From Gammaproteobacteria bacterium (GTDB lineage Bacteria; Pseudomonadota; Gammaproteobacteria; JAADJB01), in the NCBI GenBank assembly GCA_013151035.1, contig JAADJB010000024.1, positions 1 through 64,000 of the forward strand: a stretch of 64,000 bases of DNA, given 5' to 3'. Below the pieces are notes generated by a model, which had not been told where the DNA came from, did no database searches, and was given only the letters and a program-made list of their open reading frames with translations. The translations under genes and the position numbers were made by a program. Shown here one piece after another: positions 53,267-63,573 of this stretch (position 1 is its first letter; each line of letters starts with the position of its first letter).

Positions 53267-55282
53267 ATGTCACCGGAACTTATATTTGCACTTGGCAGCG
53301 CGGTAGCTGCAATTGTCTACGGGATCTTCTCGATCCAGTGGGTTATGAACAAACCCACTGGCAATGATCGCATGCGTGAAATTGCTGCCGCCATTCAGGA
53401 TGGTGCTAATGCCTATCTTAACCGTCAATACGCTACCATCAGTATGACTGGTGTCATCCTGCTGGTTCTGATTGGCATGTTTATCGGCTGGCATACAGCC
53501 ATTGGCTTTGCCATTGGCGCAATCTTCTCTGGTCTCACCGGTTATATCGGCATGAACATCTCGGTGCGTTCTAACCTGCGTACCGCAGAGGCGGCTAATG
53601 AAGGACTTAACGCAGCGATGCAAGTTGCCTTCCGTGGCGGTGCCATTACTGGCATGCTGGTTGTTGGCCTGGCTCTCCTCGGTGTTGCTGGTTACTACGC
53701 CATCCTGCTTGACATGGGTGTCGCTGATCCCATTCATCCACTGATTGGCCTTGCCTTTGGTGGTTCCCTGATCTCTATCTTTGCCCGACTCGGTGGCGGC
53801 ATCTTTACCAAGGGTGCTGACGTCGGTGCCGATATCGTGGGTAAGGTTGAAGCGGGTATCCCTGAGGATGACCCACGCAACCCTGCCGTAATTGCTGATA
53901 ACGTTGGCGACAATGTGGGTGATTGTGCCGGCATGGCCGCTGATCTGTTCGAGACCTATGCGGTAACCGTTATTGCAACTATGTTACTCGGTGGTCTGCT
54001 ACTACCCGATGCAGGTACTACTGTAGCCACCTACCCACTGGTATTAGGTGGCGTATCCATCATTGCCTGCATCATCGGCACATTCTTCGTTAAGACACGT
54101 GAAGGCGGCAAGATCATGAACGCCCTGTATCGCGGACTGGCTGTTGCCGGTGCCCTTTCAGCCATTGCCTTTTACTTCGTAACCAATGCCGTTATGGGCG
54201 ATGTTGCCGGTGTCTCCAGCATGAACTTGTACTGGTGTTCACTGATTGGTCTGGCATTAACCGCAGCCATGGTGGTCATCACCGAATACTACACAGCAAC
54301 GGAATACAGCCCGGTACGGCATATCGCTGAGGCCTCCACCACGGGTGATGGCACCAACGTGATTGCTGGTCTGGGTGTATCCATGAAATCCACAGCGGCA
54401 CCGGTACTGGCTGTTTGTGCGGCCATCTGGGGTTCCTATGAACTCTCAGGTTTATATGGTATCGCAATTGCAGCAACCGCCATGCTCTCCATGACCGGCA
54501 TTATTGTTGCGCTGGATGCCTATGGCCCTATCACCGATAATGCGGGTGGTATTGCCGAGATGGCTGACCTGGATGAGAAGATCCGTAACATTACCGATCC
54601 ACTGGATGCTGTGGGTAACACCACCAAGGCAGTCACCAAGGGTTATGCCATTGGTTCTGCCGGACTGGCAGCACTGGTACTGTTTGCTGATTATACCCAT
54701 GCTCTCACCAATGCAGGTCACACCGATCTGAACTTCTCGCTTGATAATCACATGGTTATTATCGGTTTGTTCATTGGTGGTATGGTGCCTTATCTGTTTG
54801 GTGCTATGGCAATGGAAGCCGTGGGACGCGCGGCTGGTGGTATTGTCAATGAGGTACGTCGCCAGTTTAAGGAAATGCCGGGTATCATGGATTACACACA
54901 AAAACCGGATTACTCCCGTGCGGTTGACATGCTGACCAAGGCCGCCATTAAAGAAATGATTGTACCCTCACTGCTACCCGTTCTAGCACCTGTTCTAGTC
55001 GGCCTGACCCTGGGTAAAGAGGCCCTCGGTGGCATGCTGATTGGTACCATTGTGACCGGTCTGTTCCTGGCAATCTCCATGACCACTGGTGGTGGTGCCT
55101 GGGATAACGCCAAGAAATACATCGAGGATGGTCACTTTGGTGGCAAGGGTAGCGATGCTCACAAGGCAGCAGTGACCGGTGATACTGTGGGTGATCCCTA
55201 CAAAGACACCGCAGGTCCTGCGATTAATCCTTTGATCAAGATCATTAATATTGTCGCCTTGATGATTGTGCCTATCTTGTAG
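53267..55282 (+). CDS. hppA: membrane proton-translocating pyrophosphatase, K+-independent type
   Basis: Couples hydrolysis of pyrophosphate to proton pumping across the inner membrane, and can run in reverse. The 671 residues form about 16 helices. Substrate motifs: [40 protein letters not shown] and the C-terminal [20 protein letters not shown]. The segment [16 protein letters not shown] has Lys where potassium-dependent enzymes have Ala, so it is of the potassium-independent proton-pumping class. Ribosome-binding site is within CTTAGGGGGGTC. It follows pfp, as known from methanotrophs and sulphur-oxidising symbionts. Confidence 0.96.
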   Translation: MSPELIFALGSAVAAIVYGIFSIQWVMNKPTGNDRMREIAAAIQDGANAYLNRQYATISMTGVILLVLIGMFIGWHTAIGFAIGAIFSGLTGYIGMNISVRSNLRTAEAANEGLNAAMQVAFRGGAITGMLVVGLALLGVAGYYAILLDMGVADPIHPLIGLAFGGSLISIFARLGGGIFTKGADVGADIVGKVEAGIPEDDPRNPAVIADNVGDNVGDCAGMAADLFETYAVTVIATMLLGGLLLPDAGTTVATYPLVLGGVSIIACIIGTFFVKTREGGKIMNALYRGLAVAGALSAIAFYFVTNAVMGDVAGVSSMNLYWCSLIGLALTAAMVVITEYYTATEYSPVRHIAEASTTGDGTNVIAGLGVSMKSTAAPVLAVCAAIWGSYELSGLYGIAIAATAMLSMTGIIVALDAYGPITDNAGGIAEMADLDEKIRNITDPLDAVGNTTKAVTKGYAIGSAGLAALVLFADYTHALTNAGHTDLNFSLDNHMVIIGLFIGGMVPYLFGAMAMEAVGRAAGGIVNEVRRQFKEMPGIMDYTQKPDYSRAVDMLTKAAIKEMIVPSLLPVLAPVLVGLTLGKEALGGMLIGTIVTGLFLAISMTTGGGAWDNAKKYIEDGHFGGKGSDAHKAAVTGDTVGDPYKDTAGPAINPLIKIINIVALMIVPIL

Positions 55283-55287
55283 GTCGC

Positions 55288-55350
55288 TTGGTGCGTAATA
55301 CGCACCCTACCCATGTATTAAATTACCGGTAGGGTGCGCATTGCGCACCA
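55288..55350. repeat. family B repeats, inverted pair
   Basis: TTGGTGCGTAATACGCACCCTACC and, inverted, GGTAGGGTGCGCATTGCGCACCA, separated by 16 bp, starting 6 bp after the hppA stop. Confidence 0.8.
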
Positions 55351-55356
55351 CAAGTT

Positions 55357-55393
55357 AAGAAGGGTCGGTTATAATAACCGACCCTTCTTTTTT
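55357..55393 (+). terminator. strong terminator hairpin directly before ppa (possible attenuator)
   Basis: AAGAAGGGTCGGTT and AACCGACCCTTCTT form a perfect 14-bp stem with loop ATAAT, followed by TTTT. Its end lies only 16 bp before the ppa start codon. The loop region also spells TATAAT (55370-55375), a perfect -10 element, so a promoter could be hidden in the hairpin. Either read-through or that promoter must feed ppa. Confidence 0.8.
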
Positions 55394-55409
55394 GCTGGCA
55401 GGAAATAAA

Positions 55410-55958
55410 ATGAACCTCGATCGCGTCGAATCCGGAACCAATGTCCCAGATGATGTTAATGTCATCATCGAGATTCCTGCCCACAGTGACCCGGTAAAAT
55501 ATGAGGTCGATAAAAAAACCGGTGCCATGTTCGTCGACCGTTTCATGAATACCGCCATGCACTATCCCTGTAATTATGGCTATATCCCGCACACCCTGTC
55601 ACCGGATGGTGACCCTGCCGATGTACTGGTTGTTACACCTGTTCCACTGATTAGTGGCTCAGTCATCCAATGCCGCCCCGTGGGTGTGCTCAAGATGACC
55701 GATGAGTCTGGCGAAGACGGCAAGATCCTCGCAGTACCGATTGATAAACTCTGCATATCCTTTAGAGCGGTAAAGGGCATCAAGGACATGCCTCAGTTAT
55801 TACTGGATCAGATTGCCCACTTCTTTGAACACTACAAGGATCTGGAAGCAGGCAAATGGGTCAAGATTGAGGGCTGGTTTGATGTCGAAGAGGCCAAAAA
55901 AGAGATATTAGACAGTATCAAGACCTATCAGGAAGCCCCTGAAAAGCCCCATTTTTAA
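55410..55958 (+). CDS. ppa: soluble inorganic pyrophosphatase
   Basis: Family I pyrophosphatase hydrolysing PPi to phosphate. About 182 residues. Motifs: IVEIPAH-like [38 protein letters not shown], with the three metal-binding aspartates of DGDPADVLV, and VDKLC-like [32 protein letters not shown] frame starts earlier, but the CAGGAA ribosome-binding site fits ATG 55410 ([11 protein letters not shown]). It sits behind a terminator-like hairpin, so expression may be conditional. Soluble PPase would compete with HppA and PPi-PFK for pyrophosphate, which gives a reason for control. Confidence 0.95.
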   Translation: MNLDRVESGTNVPDDVNVIIEIPAHSDPVKYEVDKKTGAMFVDRFMNTAMHYPCNYGYIPHTLSPDGDPADVLVVTPVPLISGSVIQCRPVGVLKMTDESGEDGKILAVPIDKLCISFRAVKGIKDMPQLLLDQIAHFFEHYKDLEAGKWVKIEGWFDVEEAKKEILDSIKTYQEAPEKPHF

Positions 55959-55968
55959 GGTTACATTA

Positions 55969-56487
55969 ATGAAAGTATGTATTGTCTCTGACAGCCATGA
56001 TAACCGCACACTCTTGCTTGCTGCGGTTCAACAGGCGCAACAATGGGGTGCTGAAGCCGTCATCCACTGTGGTGATGTGGTTGCACCGAGCACCCTGAAC
56101 GTGTTGCAACCACTAGGCCTGCCGGTGCATGTTATTCACGGTAATAATACCGGTGATCTCTATATGATGGCGCGAATCTCTGCCAAAGAGGACAGTGTGA
56201 TACAATTTTATGGTCAGGATGCGGGTATCAACCTTGCCAACCGGCGCATCTTTATCGTTCATTATCCACACTATGCACGCGCCATGGCAATGACAGGCGA
56301 ATGGGATATTGTCTGTTGCGGCCATGACCACCGTGCCGATGTGCGTACGATCAAAAATATAAAGAATGAGACTACCCTGCTAGTCAATCCCGGCACCGCT
56401 GCCGGGATTGGTGCCAAACCGACCTTTATTATGGCCGATCTGGCAAACATGCGCTTTGATATTCACGACATACCTGTAACCCACTAG
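55969..56487 (+). CDS. YfcE/MJ0936-type metallophosphoesterase
   Basis: Phosphodiesterase of 172 residues with the calcineurin-like metal site: VCIVSDSHDNRTLL (Asp, His), VIHCGDVV (Gly-Asp), VHGNNTG (Asn of GNxD/H), VHYPH, VCCGHDHRAD (GHxH-like) and VNPGTAAGIG. Small two-metal enzymes of this family cleave phosphodiesters; the natural substrate is usually unknown. It starts 10 nt after ppa and is probably cotranscribed. The stop overlaps the end of the convergent PEP-CTERM gene by 4 nt. Confidence 0.9.
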   Translation: MKVCIVSDSHDNRTLLLAAVQQAQQWGAEAVIHCGDVVAPSTLNVLQPLGLPVHVIHGNNTGDLYMMARISAKEDSVIQFYGQDAGINLANRRIFIVHYPHYARAMAMTGEWDIVCCGHDHRADVRTIKNIKNETTLLVNPGTAAGIGAKPTFIMADLANMRFDIHDIPVTH

Positions 56488-57215
56488 ATTAATGCTACTT
56501 TACGTCTGGCAACACCCATTAAACCTAACAGACCTGAGCCAAACAACCATATCGCAGCAGGCACAGGAACAGCCTCAGGTGCATTAAGGGCAAAGCTGTA
56601 ATGCGTATCAACCTTATCGAGACTTAAGACAGCGATCTCCTGATTATTTTCCATAAAGATGCCAATACTGGGATTCAAAGGTACGGCATTACCATTAAAA
56701 GTATAGCTCATACTGGCACCATTCCAGGCATAGGCGGTCATAGCCGAGGCTGTTACGCCACTGCCGTAGACATAGAGCGGTACATCTAGCCATTCACTCA
56801 ATAGAGTACCTGCGGCATCCCAGGCCTGTAGTTCCATAAACTCATTATTACCAGAACCATTATCCACATCGCCAATCCAGAAGTAGGTACCCAGAGGCAA
56901 TAACCCCCCCCCATTAGTCATATTACCAAAATCATAACGAAATTTACCGACAATGAGGGAAGATGGAATAGCCGCTCCTGATGGACGCGACACATCAAAG
57001 GTACCACCCGTCCAGGGGCTGGCAGCCGGTGTTGCCCATGCAGCATTGAGTGTTGTAAAACTAGCCGGTGTATAAGTGGGGCCAACCCAGGTAATAAGAT
57101 CATTAGGTACAGGAATAGGCAGCAACCCAGAGCCTGTGAGCACTACGGCCTGCGTTATCGTTGAACTGGCTAAAAAAGTAACGGCGGTTAGCGTACGAGC
57201 GATTGAATGAGTCAT
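56484..57215 (-). CDS. PEP-CTERM sorting-signal protein, paralogue 2
   Basis: Secreted protein of 243 residues with a signal peptide (about 1-23, TAVTFLASSTITQA) and a C-terminal VPVPAAIWLFGSGLLGLMGV helix followed by ARRK. The internal block TNGGGLLPLGTYFWIGDVDN, ELQAWDAAGTLLSEW is homologous to the same block in the PEP-CTERM protein at 21.7 kb, including N-terminal PTYTP and Trp/Pro-rich segments. No known domain is recognised. The 460 bp upstream contain two palindromes and a sigma-54 promoter that points away from this gene. Confidence 0.9.
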   Translation of the reverse strand: MTHSIARTLTAVTFLASSTITQAVVLTGSGLLPIPVPNDLITWVGPTYTPASFTTLNAAWATPAASPWTGGTFDVSRPSGAAIPSSLIVGKFRYDFGNMTNGGGLLPLGTYFWIGDVDNGSGNNEFMELQAWDAAGTLLSEWLDVPLYVYGSGVTASAMTAYAWNGASMSYTFNGNAVPLNPSIGIFMENNQEIAVLSLDKVDTHYSFALNAPEAVPVPAAIWLFGSGLLGLMGVARRKVALI

Positions 57216-57349
57216 GTTGTTTTCCTTTTAATTAATTGATTTAAGAGGGTAAGAGCCATACCACAATCTCCCCGCACTCAAGTGTAGTTCAAATTACAAA
57301 TCAAAAAAAAACCCTGAAAAAACGTAAAGAAAAACAACAGTTAAATATT

Positions 57350-57361
57350 CCGATATGTCGG
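57350..57361. promoter_or_regulatory. palindromic site 1, CCGATATGTCGG
   Basis: Near-perfect 12-bp palindrome related to site 2 at 57438 (CCGACATGTCGC). It lies about 195 bp before the predicted sigma-54 transcript start, a distance typical of enhancer sites, and about 140 bp upstream of the PEP-CTERM gene on the other strand. Confidence 0.4.
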
Positions 57362-57437
57362 ATTTCTTAACAAAACCCATATTGATATAAAAACATAACC
57401 TATTGTTTTTATTGAAAATAGAATAAATTAAAGCATG

Positions 57438-57449
57438 CCGACATGTCGC
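57438..57449. promoter_or_regulatory. palindromic site 2, CCGACATGTCGC
   Basis: Contains the perfect palindrome CGACATGTCG. It is centred about 108 bp upstream of the predicted sigma-54 start and 88 bp from site 1. Confidence 0.45.
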
Positions 57450-57524
57450 TATAATTTACACAACATAAAAAACACCCACTAACCCACACAATAAACATAC
57501 ATTTATTTCAAGCACTTATAAAAC

Positions 57525-57540
57525 TGGCATGGGTATTGCT
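57525..57540 (+). promoter_or_regulatory. sigma-54 promoter TGGCATGGGTATTGCT
   Basis: Matches the consensus TGGCACG-N4-TTGCT with one difference. The GG and GC pairs have the obligatory 10-nt spacing. The predicted start is near 57551. No protein gene follows on this strand before moaE, which reads the other way. Confidence 0.6.
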
Positions 57541-57550
57541 AAGGTACAAG

Positions 57551-57680
57551 TATCAGGGATTAAATCTGATGAAGACAACATGAATGATTATGGTTAACTC
57601 CACAGCACTCATGTAAAAAAGAAGGTAACAATAAGTCGATATAAACTTATACCCCCCGCTTTGCGCGGGGTACTTTATTT
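57551..57680 (+). ncRNA. candidate sigma-54-dependent small RNA, about 125 nt
   Basis: Between the sigma-54 promoter and a GC-rich terminator hairpin there is room for a transcript of about 125 nt. The sequence has no credible reading frame; the longest (ATGATTATGG...) has 10 codons. The region 57216-57349 and the rest of the gap show nothing else that I can support. Confidence 0.4.
57650..57680 (+). terminator. hairpin terminator between small RNA candidate and moaE
   Basis: TACCCCCCGC-TTT-GCGCGGGGTA pairs over 10 positions with one C-C mismatch and is followed by CTTTATTT on the plus strand. It abuts the moaE stop codon, so it may also end moaE transcripts, though the minus-strand tail is less T-rich. 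Confidence 0.65.
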
Positions 57681-58116
57681 ACCCTTTGGTATTATTCTCC
57701 ACCCAACGCTCGCCTCCAGCTAACGTCTCTTTCTTCCAGAAGGGCGCACGATGCTTAAGTTCCTCGATAAGATAACGACTAGCCTCAAACGATGCACCAC
57801 GATGTGCAGACCAGGTTGCCAATAGTACGATAGTCTCATCCAGTCTGATCGCACCCACCCGATGAACCACTAAGGCATCCAGCAGATCCCATCGAACCAT
57901 CGCCTCTTGTGCAATCCGTTGCAGGTATTTATCTGTCATCCCCGGATAATGCTCCAGGGTCATCGCTGTGACAGGATCGCCTTCATTAAAATCACGCATG
58001 GTGCCAACAAAGACATTAGTCGCACCAAAGGTACTCGATTGCTCATCACGTTCCTGCTCATACTGCTGCAGCAACTGCCAAGGGTTAAAGGGCTCATCAG
58101 TAATCTCAATCTTCAC
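57679..58116 (-). CDS. moaE: molybdopterin synthase catalytic subunit MoaE
   Basis: Large subunit of molybdopterin synthase, which adds two sulphurs to cyclic pyranopterin using thiocarboxylated MoaD. The 145 residues include the family stretches FVGTMRDFNEGDPV, MTLEHYPGMTDKYL, VVHRVGAIRLDETIVLLATW and HRGASFEASRYLIEELKHRA with the active-site PFWKKE lysines. It starts 1 nt after moaD. Confidence 0.95.
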   Translation of the reverse strand: MKIEITDEPFNPWQLLQQYEQERDEQSSTFGATNVFVGTMRDFNEGDPVTAMTLEHYPGMTDKYLQRIAQEAMVRWDLLDALVVHRVGAIRLDETIVLLATWSAHRGASFEASRYLIEELKHRAPFWKKETLAGGERWVENNTKG

Positions 58117-58117
58117 A

Positions 58118-58357
58118 TTAACCCCCTGTTACCGGAGGAAAGAATGCCACTTCATCCTTATCCTTAACAACAAAGTCCTGCTTTTCATACTCCATGTTGA
58201 CTGCAGATAATAAATTTTCCGGAAAACACGCCTCACCAACCGCCGCCATCCAGACCGCAGCGACATCGCTACCCGCAGGCACCTCAATGGATTTTTCAGC
58301 ACAACCCGTTTTTTCACGAATACTGGCAAAAAACCTTACTTCAATATGAATAGTCAT
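58118..58357 (-). CDS. moaD: molybdopterin synthase sulphur carrier MoaD
   Basis: Ubiquitin-fold sulphur carrier of 79 residues that ends in the obligatory Gly-Gly (FFPPVTGG), the site of thiocarboxylation. The N-terminus [19 protein letters not shown] and the DEVAFFPP stretch are typical. Immediately followed by moaE. MoaC is divergent on the other side of an 87-bp gap, which should hold promoters for both directions. Confidence 0.95.
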   Translation of the reverse strand: MTIHIEVRFFASIREKTGCAEKSIEVPAGSDVAAVWMAAVGEACFPENLLSAVNMEYEKQDFVVKDKDEVAFFPPVTGG

Positions 58358-58444
58358 AGGACGTATTATGCAATGTTATTACCTCTAATCAAAGGTTCAT
58401 GGCATACTTACCATCGACGAAGTTACAGAGCAAGCAGGATTTCT

Positions 58445-58930
58445 ATGTCCACACTGACACATTTCAATCATCGGGGCGAGGCTCACATGGTTGATGTAGG
58501 CACCAAGGATACAACCCATCGTATGGCTATTGCCGAAGGCATAATCAAGATGGAGCCCACCACCCTGGAACGTATCATCAAGGGAGATCATAAAAAAGGG
58601 GATGTACTCGCCATTGCTCGCGTGGCAGGCATTATGGGGGCAAAAAAAACCGCTGATCTAATCCCACTGTGTCACCCACTCTTTTTAACCCGGGTGGATA
58701 TTGAACTGGAGGTTCGTCCTGATGAAAATGCTGTATATTGCCAGGCCCGCACCGAGACCCAGGGGCAGACCGGGGTTGAAATGGAGGCACTCACCGCTGT
58801 TCAAGTCAGCCTGATTACTATCTACGATATGTGCAAGGCTATCGACCGGGGTATGCAGATCAATGGTGTTCGTCTGCTCGAAAAACAGGGTGGAAAATCA
58901 GGCACTTGGAAAAACAGGGATGCACAGTAA
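58445..58930 (+). CDS. moaC: cyclic pyranopterin monophosphate synthase MoaC
   Basis: Second enzyme of molybdenum cofactor synthesis, acting after MoaA. About 161 residues with [57 protein letters not shown] and [20 protein letters not shown]. The frame extends upstream to 58346, but that part overlaps the moaD promoter region. ATG 58445 gives the standard N-terminus MSTLTHFN. MoaA is not in the window. sthA follows 4 nt downstream. Confidence 0.95.
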   Translation: MSTLTHFNHRGEAHMVDVGTKDTTHRMAIAEGIIKMEPTTLERIIKGDHKKGDVLAIARVAGIMGAKKTADLIPLCHPLFLTRVDIELEVRPDENAVYCQARTETQGQTGVEMEALTAVQVSLITIYDMCKAIDRGMQINGVRLLEKQGGKSGTWKNRDAQ

Positions 58931-58934
58931 TACG

Positions 58935-60323
58935 ATGAGCGACTATGATTTAATTGTTATTGGTAGCGGGCCTGCTGGACAAAAAGCAGCCATACAAGCA
59001 GCAAAACTGGGTAAAAAAGTAGCCCTCATTGAGCGTCGTAAATATATCGGCGGGGTATCGGTACATACCGGCACCATCCCCAGTAAGACCATGCGTGAAG
59101 CAGCGATCTATCTCACCGGCTGGAATCAACGGGGACTCTACGGCTCCGATTATTGCCTCAATCCGCATCTCACCATGGCCGACCTGATGGAACGCGTCAA
59201 TATCACCCTGGGGCATCAATCAGAATTGATGCGCCAACAGGTTGAACGCAACAATATCGAAATCATCCAGGGTATTGCCCGTTTCCAGACCCCGCATAGT
59301 ATTGAACTGGAGACTGAGGATGGGCAATTCAGCGAACTCAGTGCCGACTACTTTGTGATTGCCGCCGGTAGTCGCCCTAAACGCCCCGACAATATCGAAT
59401 TCAATAACAAGACCATCCTCGATAGCGATGGCATCCTGCAGATTGAAAATATCCCAAAATCATTAGTTGTAGTTGGTGGTGGTGTGATTGGTATCGAATA
59501 TGCCTCGATCTTCAGCGCATTAGATACCCAGGTCACCATCATTGATGGGCGTGACTCCCTGCTTGGGTTTATGGACGAAAAGCTGGTTGATGCACTGACA
59601 GGTTACATGCAACAACACGGGATCAAGATTCACCTGGGTGAAAAGATCCGTGATCTCCGGCAACAGGATGATAACATCAGGATCTGTCTGGAAAGTGGTT
59701 TATGCCTGGATACCGAGATGATACTGTTTGCTGCCGGGCGTATGGGCTCCACCTACGATCTGCGGCCTCGACATGTCGGCATTGAGACCGATGATCGCCG
59801 TCTCATTATTGTTAATGAACACTACCAGACCAACTTCCCTCATATCTACGCCTGTGGCGATGTGATCGGCTTCCCAGGACTCGCCTCCACTGCCATGGAA
59901 CAGGGACGTATTGCCGCCAATCATGCCTTTGGTCGAGAAACCAACGCCTTACCCGGGCGTTTCCCCTTTGGTATCTATTCCATTCCCGAGATGTCCATGG
60001 TTGGGCAAACCGAACAGGCACTAAAGAAACAGGGAATCCCCTATATCACAGGCACTGCTTTGCTTAAGGAAACAGCACGCGGCCAGATCATGGGCTTACG
60101 CGAAGGGATGCTCAGACTACTCTTCCGTGCCGATAACCATCACCTGTTAGGCGTACACATCCTCGGCGAAGGTGCCACTGAACTGATTCATATTGGTCAG
60201 GCCGTTATTAACCTGCAAGGCACCATTCACTATTTTATTGAGAATGTATTCAATTACCCCACCCTGGCCGAAGCCTATAAGATTGCTGCACTGGATGCCA
60301 TGAACCAGATCAATTCACAATAA
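58935..60323 (+). CDS. sthA: soluble pyridine nucleotide transhydrogenase (SthA/UdhA)
   Basis: FAD enzyme exchanging reducing equivalents between NADPH and NAD. About 462 residues: FAD motif DLIVIGSGPAGQKAAIQAAK, then YIGGVSVHTGTIPSKTMREA. In this stretch the redox cysteines of related disulfide reductases are absent, as expected for a transhydrogenase. NAD domain LVVVGGGVIGIEYASIFSAL, second FAD motif IYACGDVIGFPGLASTAMEQ. The frame starts earlier inside moaC, but ATG 58935 directly precedes the FAD fold. Coupled to moaC by position. Confidence 0.93.
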   Translation: MSDYDLIVIGSGPAGQKAAIQAAKLGKKVALIERRKYIGGVSVHTGTIPSKTMREAAIYLTGWNQRGLYGSDYCLNPHLTMADLMERVNITLGHQSELMRQQVERNNIEIIQGIARFQTPHSIELETEDGQFSELSADYFVIAAGSRPKRPDNIEFNNKTILDSDGILQIENIPKSLVVVGGGVIGIEYASIFSALDTQVTIIDGRDSLLGFMDEKLVDALTGYMQQHGIKIHLGEKIRDLRQQDDNIRICLESGLCLDTEMILFAAGRMGSTYDLRPRHVGIETDDRRLIIVNEHYQTNFPHIYACGDVIGFPGLASTAMEQGRIAANHAFGRETNALPGRFPFGIYSIPEMSMVGQTEQALKKQGIPYITGTALLKETARGQIMGLREGMLRLLFRADNHHLLGVHILGEGATELIHIGQAVINLQGTIHYFIENVFNYPTLAEAYKIAALDAMNQINSQ

Positions 60324-60396
60324 GCCACTGAAACTTAACAAAATAAACTTTTTAGTCTATACTGAAAGTTCGGGGTATAGATAAAGAAGGCGCGCA

Positions 60397-60747
60397 ATGA
60401 CAACATTTAACATCAGACCTGACGATGCAGGTCTACAAAACCTAAAGATAAAGAATGCGAAACCAGCAACCGCAAAGGCGGTAACGCCGATCACAGCAAG
60501 CACTTCTGCACATACCGCTCACACCGCCCCGGTCGATGATCAAGGTGAGGAATATCAACCCGTTAATGACGAACGACGCAAACAACAGCGTCGTAGAAAC
60601 AAGGACCAGACTATCTTTGACACCCGCGCCGATAGCGAACGCCGTAAGGCTTCAGCAATCAGTGCCGCAAAAATAGATGAGACAGATGAGGCGGATGATA
60701 CGGATACCCCGGTAATCAACGACCTGCACATTGATGTGAATGCATAA
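60397..60747 (+). CDS. hypothetical charged protein, 116 residues
   Basis: Hydrophilic protein, probably disordered. It begins MTTFNIRPDDAGLQNLKIKN, continues with an Ala/Thr-rich stretch (AKAVTPITASTSAHTAHTAP), then a strongly basic segment NDERRKQQRRRNKDQTIFDT with further ERRK, and an acidic end. The basic RRxxxRR...DTRxxxERR pattern is seen in small proteins of other gammaproteobacteria, but I know no function. The ribosome-binding site GAAGG is present. A family B repeat starts at the stop codon. Confidence 0.6.
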   Translation: MTTFNIRPDDAGLQNLKIKNAKPATAKAVTPITASTSAHTAHTAPVDDQGEEYQPVNDERRKQQRRRNKDQTIFDTRADSERRKASAISAAKIDETDEADDTDTPVINDLHIDVNA

Positions 60748-60748
60748 G

Positions 60749-60815
60749 TAGGGTGCGGTGCGTAATACGCACCCTACCAATGTTATCCGCACGGTAGGGT
60801 GCGCACTGCGCACCA
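60749..60815. repeat. family B repeats, inverted pair between convergent genes
   Basis: GTAGGGTGCGGTGCGTAATACGC with CACCCTACC and, after 14 bp, GGTAGGGTGCGCACTGCGCACC. They fill the gap between the stops of the 116-residue gene and thiC. Confidence 0.8.
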
Positions 60816-60818
60816 ATA

Positions 60819-62827
<2,009 letters not shown>

Positions 62828-62923
62828 CTATATGATGCTAAAGTATAATCCTTATAATACTTGCCTGCCAGCCCCAAAATCCGTACTCTTACAGAAATAA
62901 CGAAGTAAGGACAAAACAGCCTA

Positions 62924-63571
62924 ATGAATACCGAACAAGCTCGCTTCAACATGATTGAACAACAGGTACGTCCCTGGGATGTACTCAACCCGCGTGTACT
63001 TGAAACTATCGAGCACACCCACCGCGAACACTTTGTCCCCGAGGCCTACCAGGGTTTAGCTTATGCCGATAGCAGCATCCCTCTGGCACAGAAACAATTC
63101 ATGTTACCCCCTGTTGTTATTGGCCGCATACTACAGGCTCTGGATATTAACGAAAATGATAACATACTGGAAATCGGCACAGGATCGGGTTATTTAACCG
63201 CCTGTTTGGCTCAATTAGGCGCTCATGTCAGCACTACGGACATCCATCAGGAGCTCCTCGATCAAGCGCAGAAAAACTGTAAGGCATTCGATAACATCAG
63301 TTATCATCAAGGTGATTTCTCCGCTAGCTGGCATGAAAATGATCGCTTTGATGCTATTGTAGTCACCGGATCCCTGCCCCACATGAATGAAAACTTCCAG
63401 CATAACCTGGAGATTGGTGGTCGACTTTTCATCGTCACCGGCCAACCACCGATTATGCAGGCACATCTCATTACCCGTACCGCAGAACGTGAATGGAATG
63501 ACCAGCGATTGTTTGAAACCAGCATCCCAGCCCTGGTTAACCATCAAAAAGATCGCACATTAAGCCTGTAA
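62924..63571 (+). CDS. pcm: protein-L-isoaspartate O-methyltransferase family protein
   Basis: SAM-dependent methyltransferase of 215 residues. MNTEQARFNMIEQQVRPWDV is the N-terminus of the Pcm-like family adjoining tolC in gammaproteobacteria. SAM site: ILEIGTGSGYLTACLAQLG. Then VSTTDIHQELLDQAQKNC and FDAIVVTGSLPHMNENF. Classical Pcm repairs isoaspartyl residues; this subgroup may have a different substrate. The TolC-type gene follows at 2 nt. Confidence 0.9.
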   Translation: MNTEQARFNMIEQQVRPWDVLNPRVLETIEHTHREHFVPEAYQGLAYADSSIPLAQKQFMLPPVVIGRILQALDINENDNILEIGTGSGYLTACLAQLGAHVSTTDIHQELLDQAQKNCKAFDNISYHQGDFSASWHENDRFDAIVVTGSLPHMNENFQHNLEIGGRLFIVTGQPPIMQAHLITRTAEREWNDQRLFETSIPALVNHQKDRTLSL

Positions 63572-63573
63572 CC

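Noticed and set aside
58935-60323. Loss of redox cysteines in a disulfide-reductase-like protein as sign of a pseudogene
   Set aside because: Transhydrogenases of the SthA type do not need the disulfide; the FAD and NAD motifs are intact.
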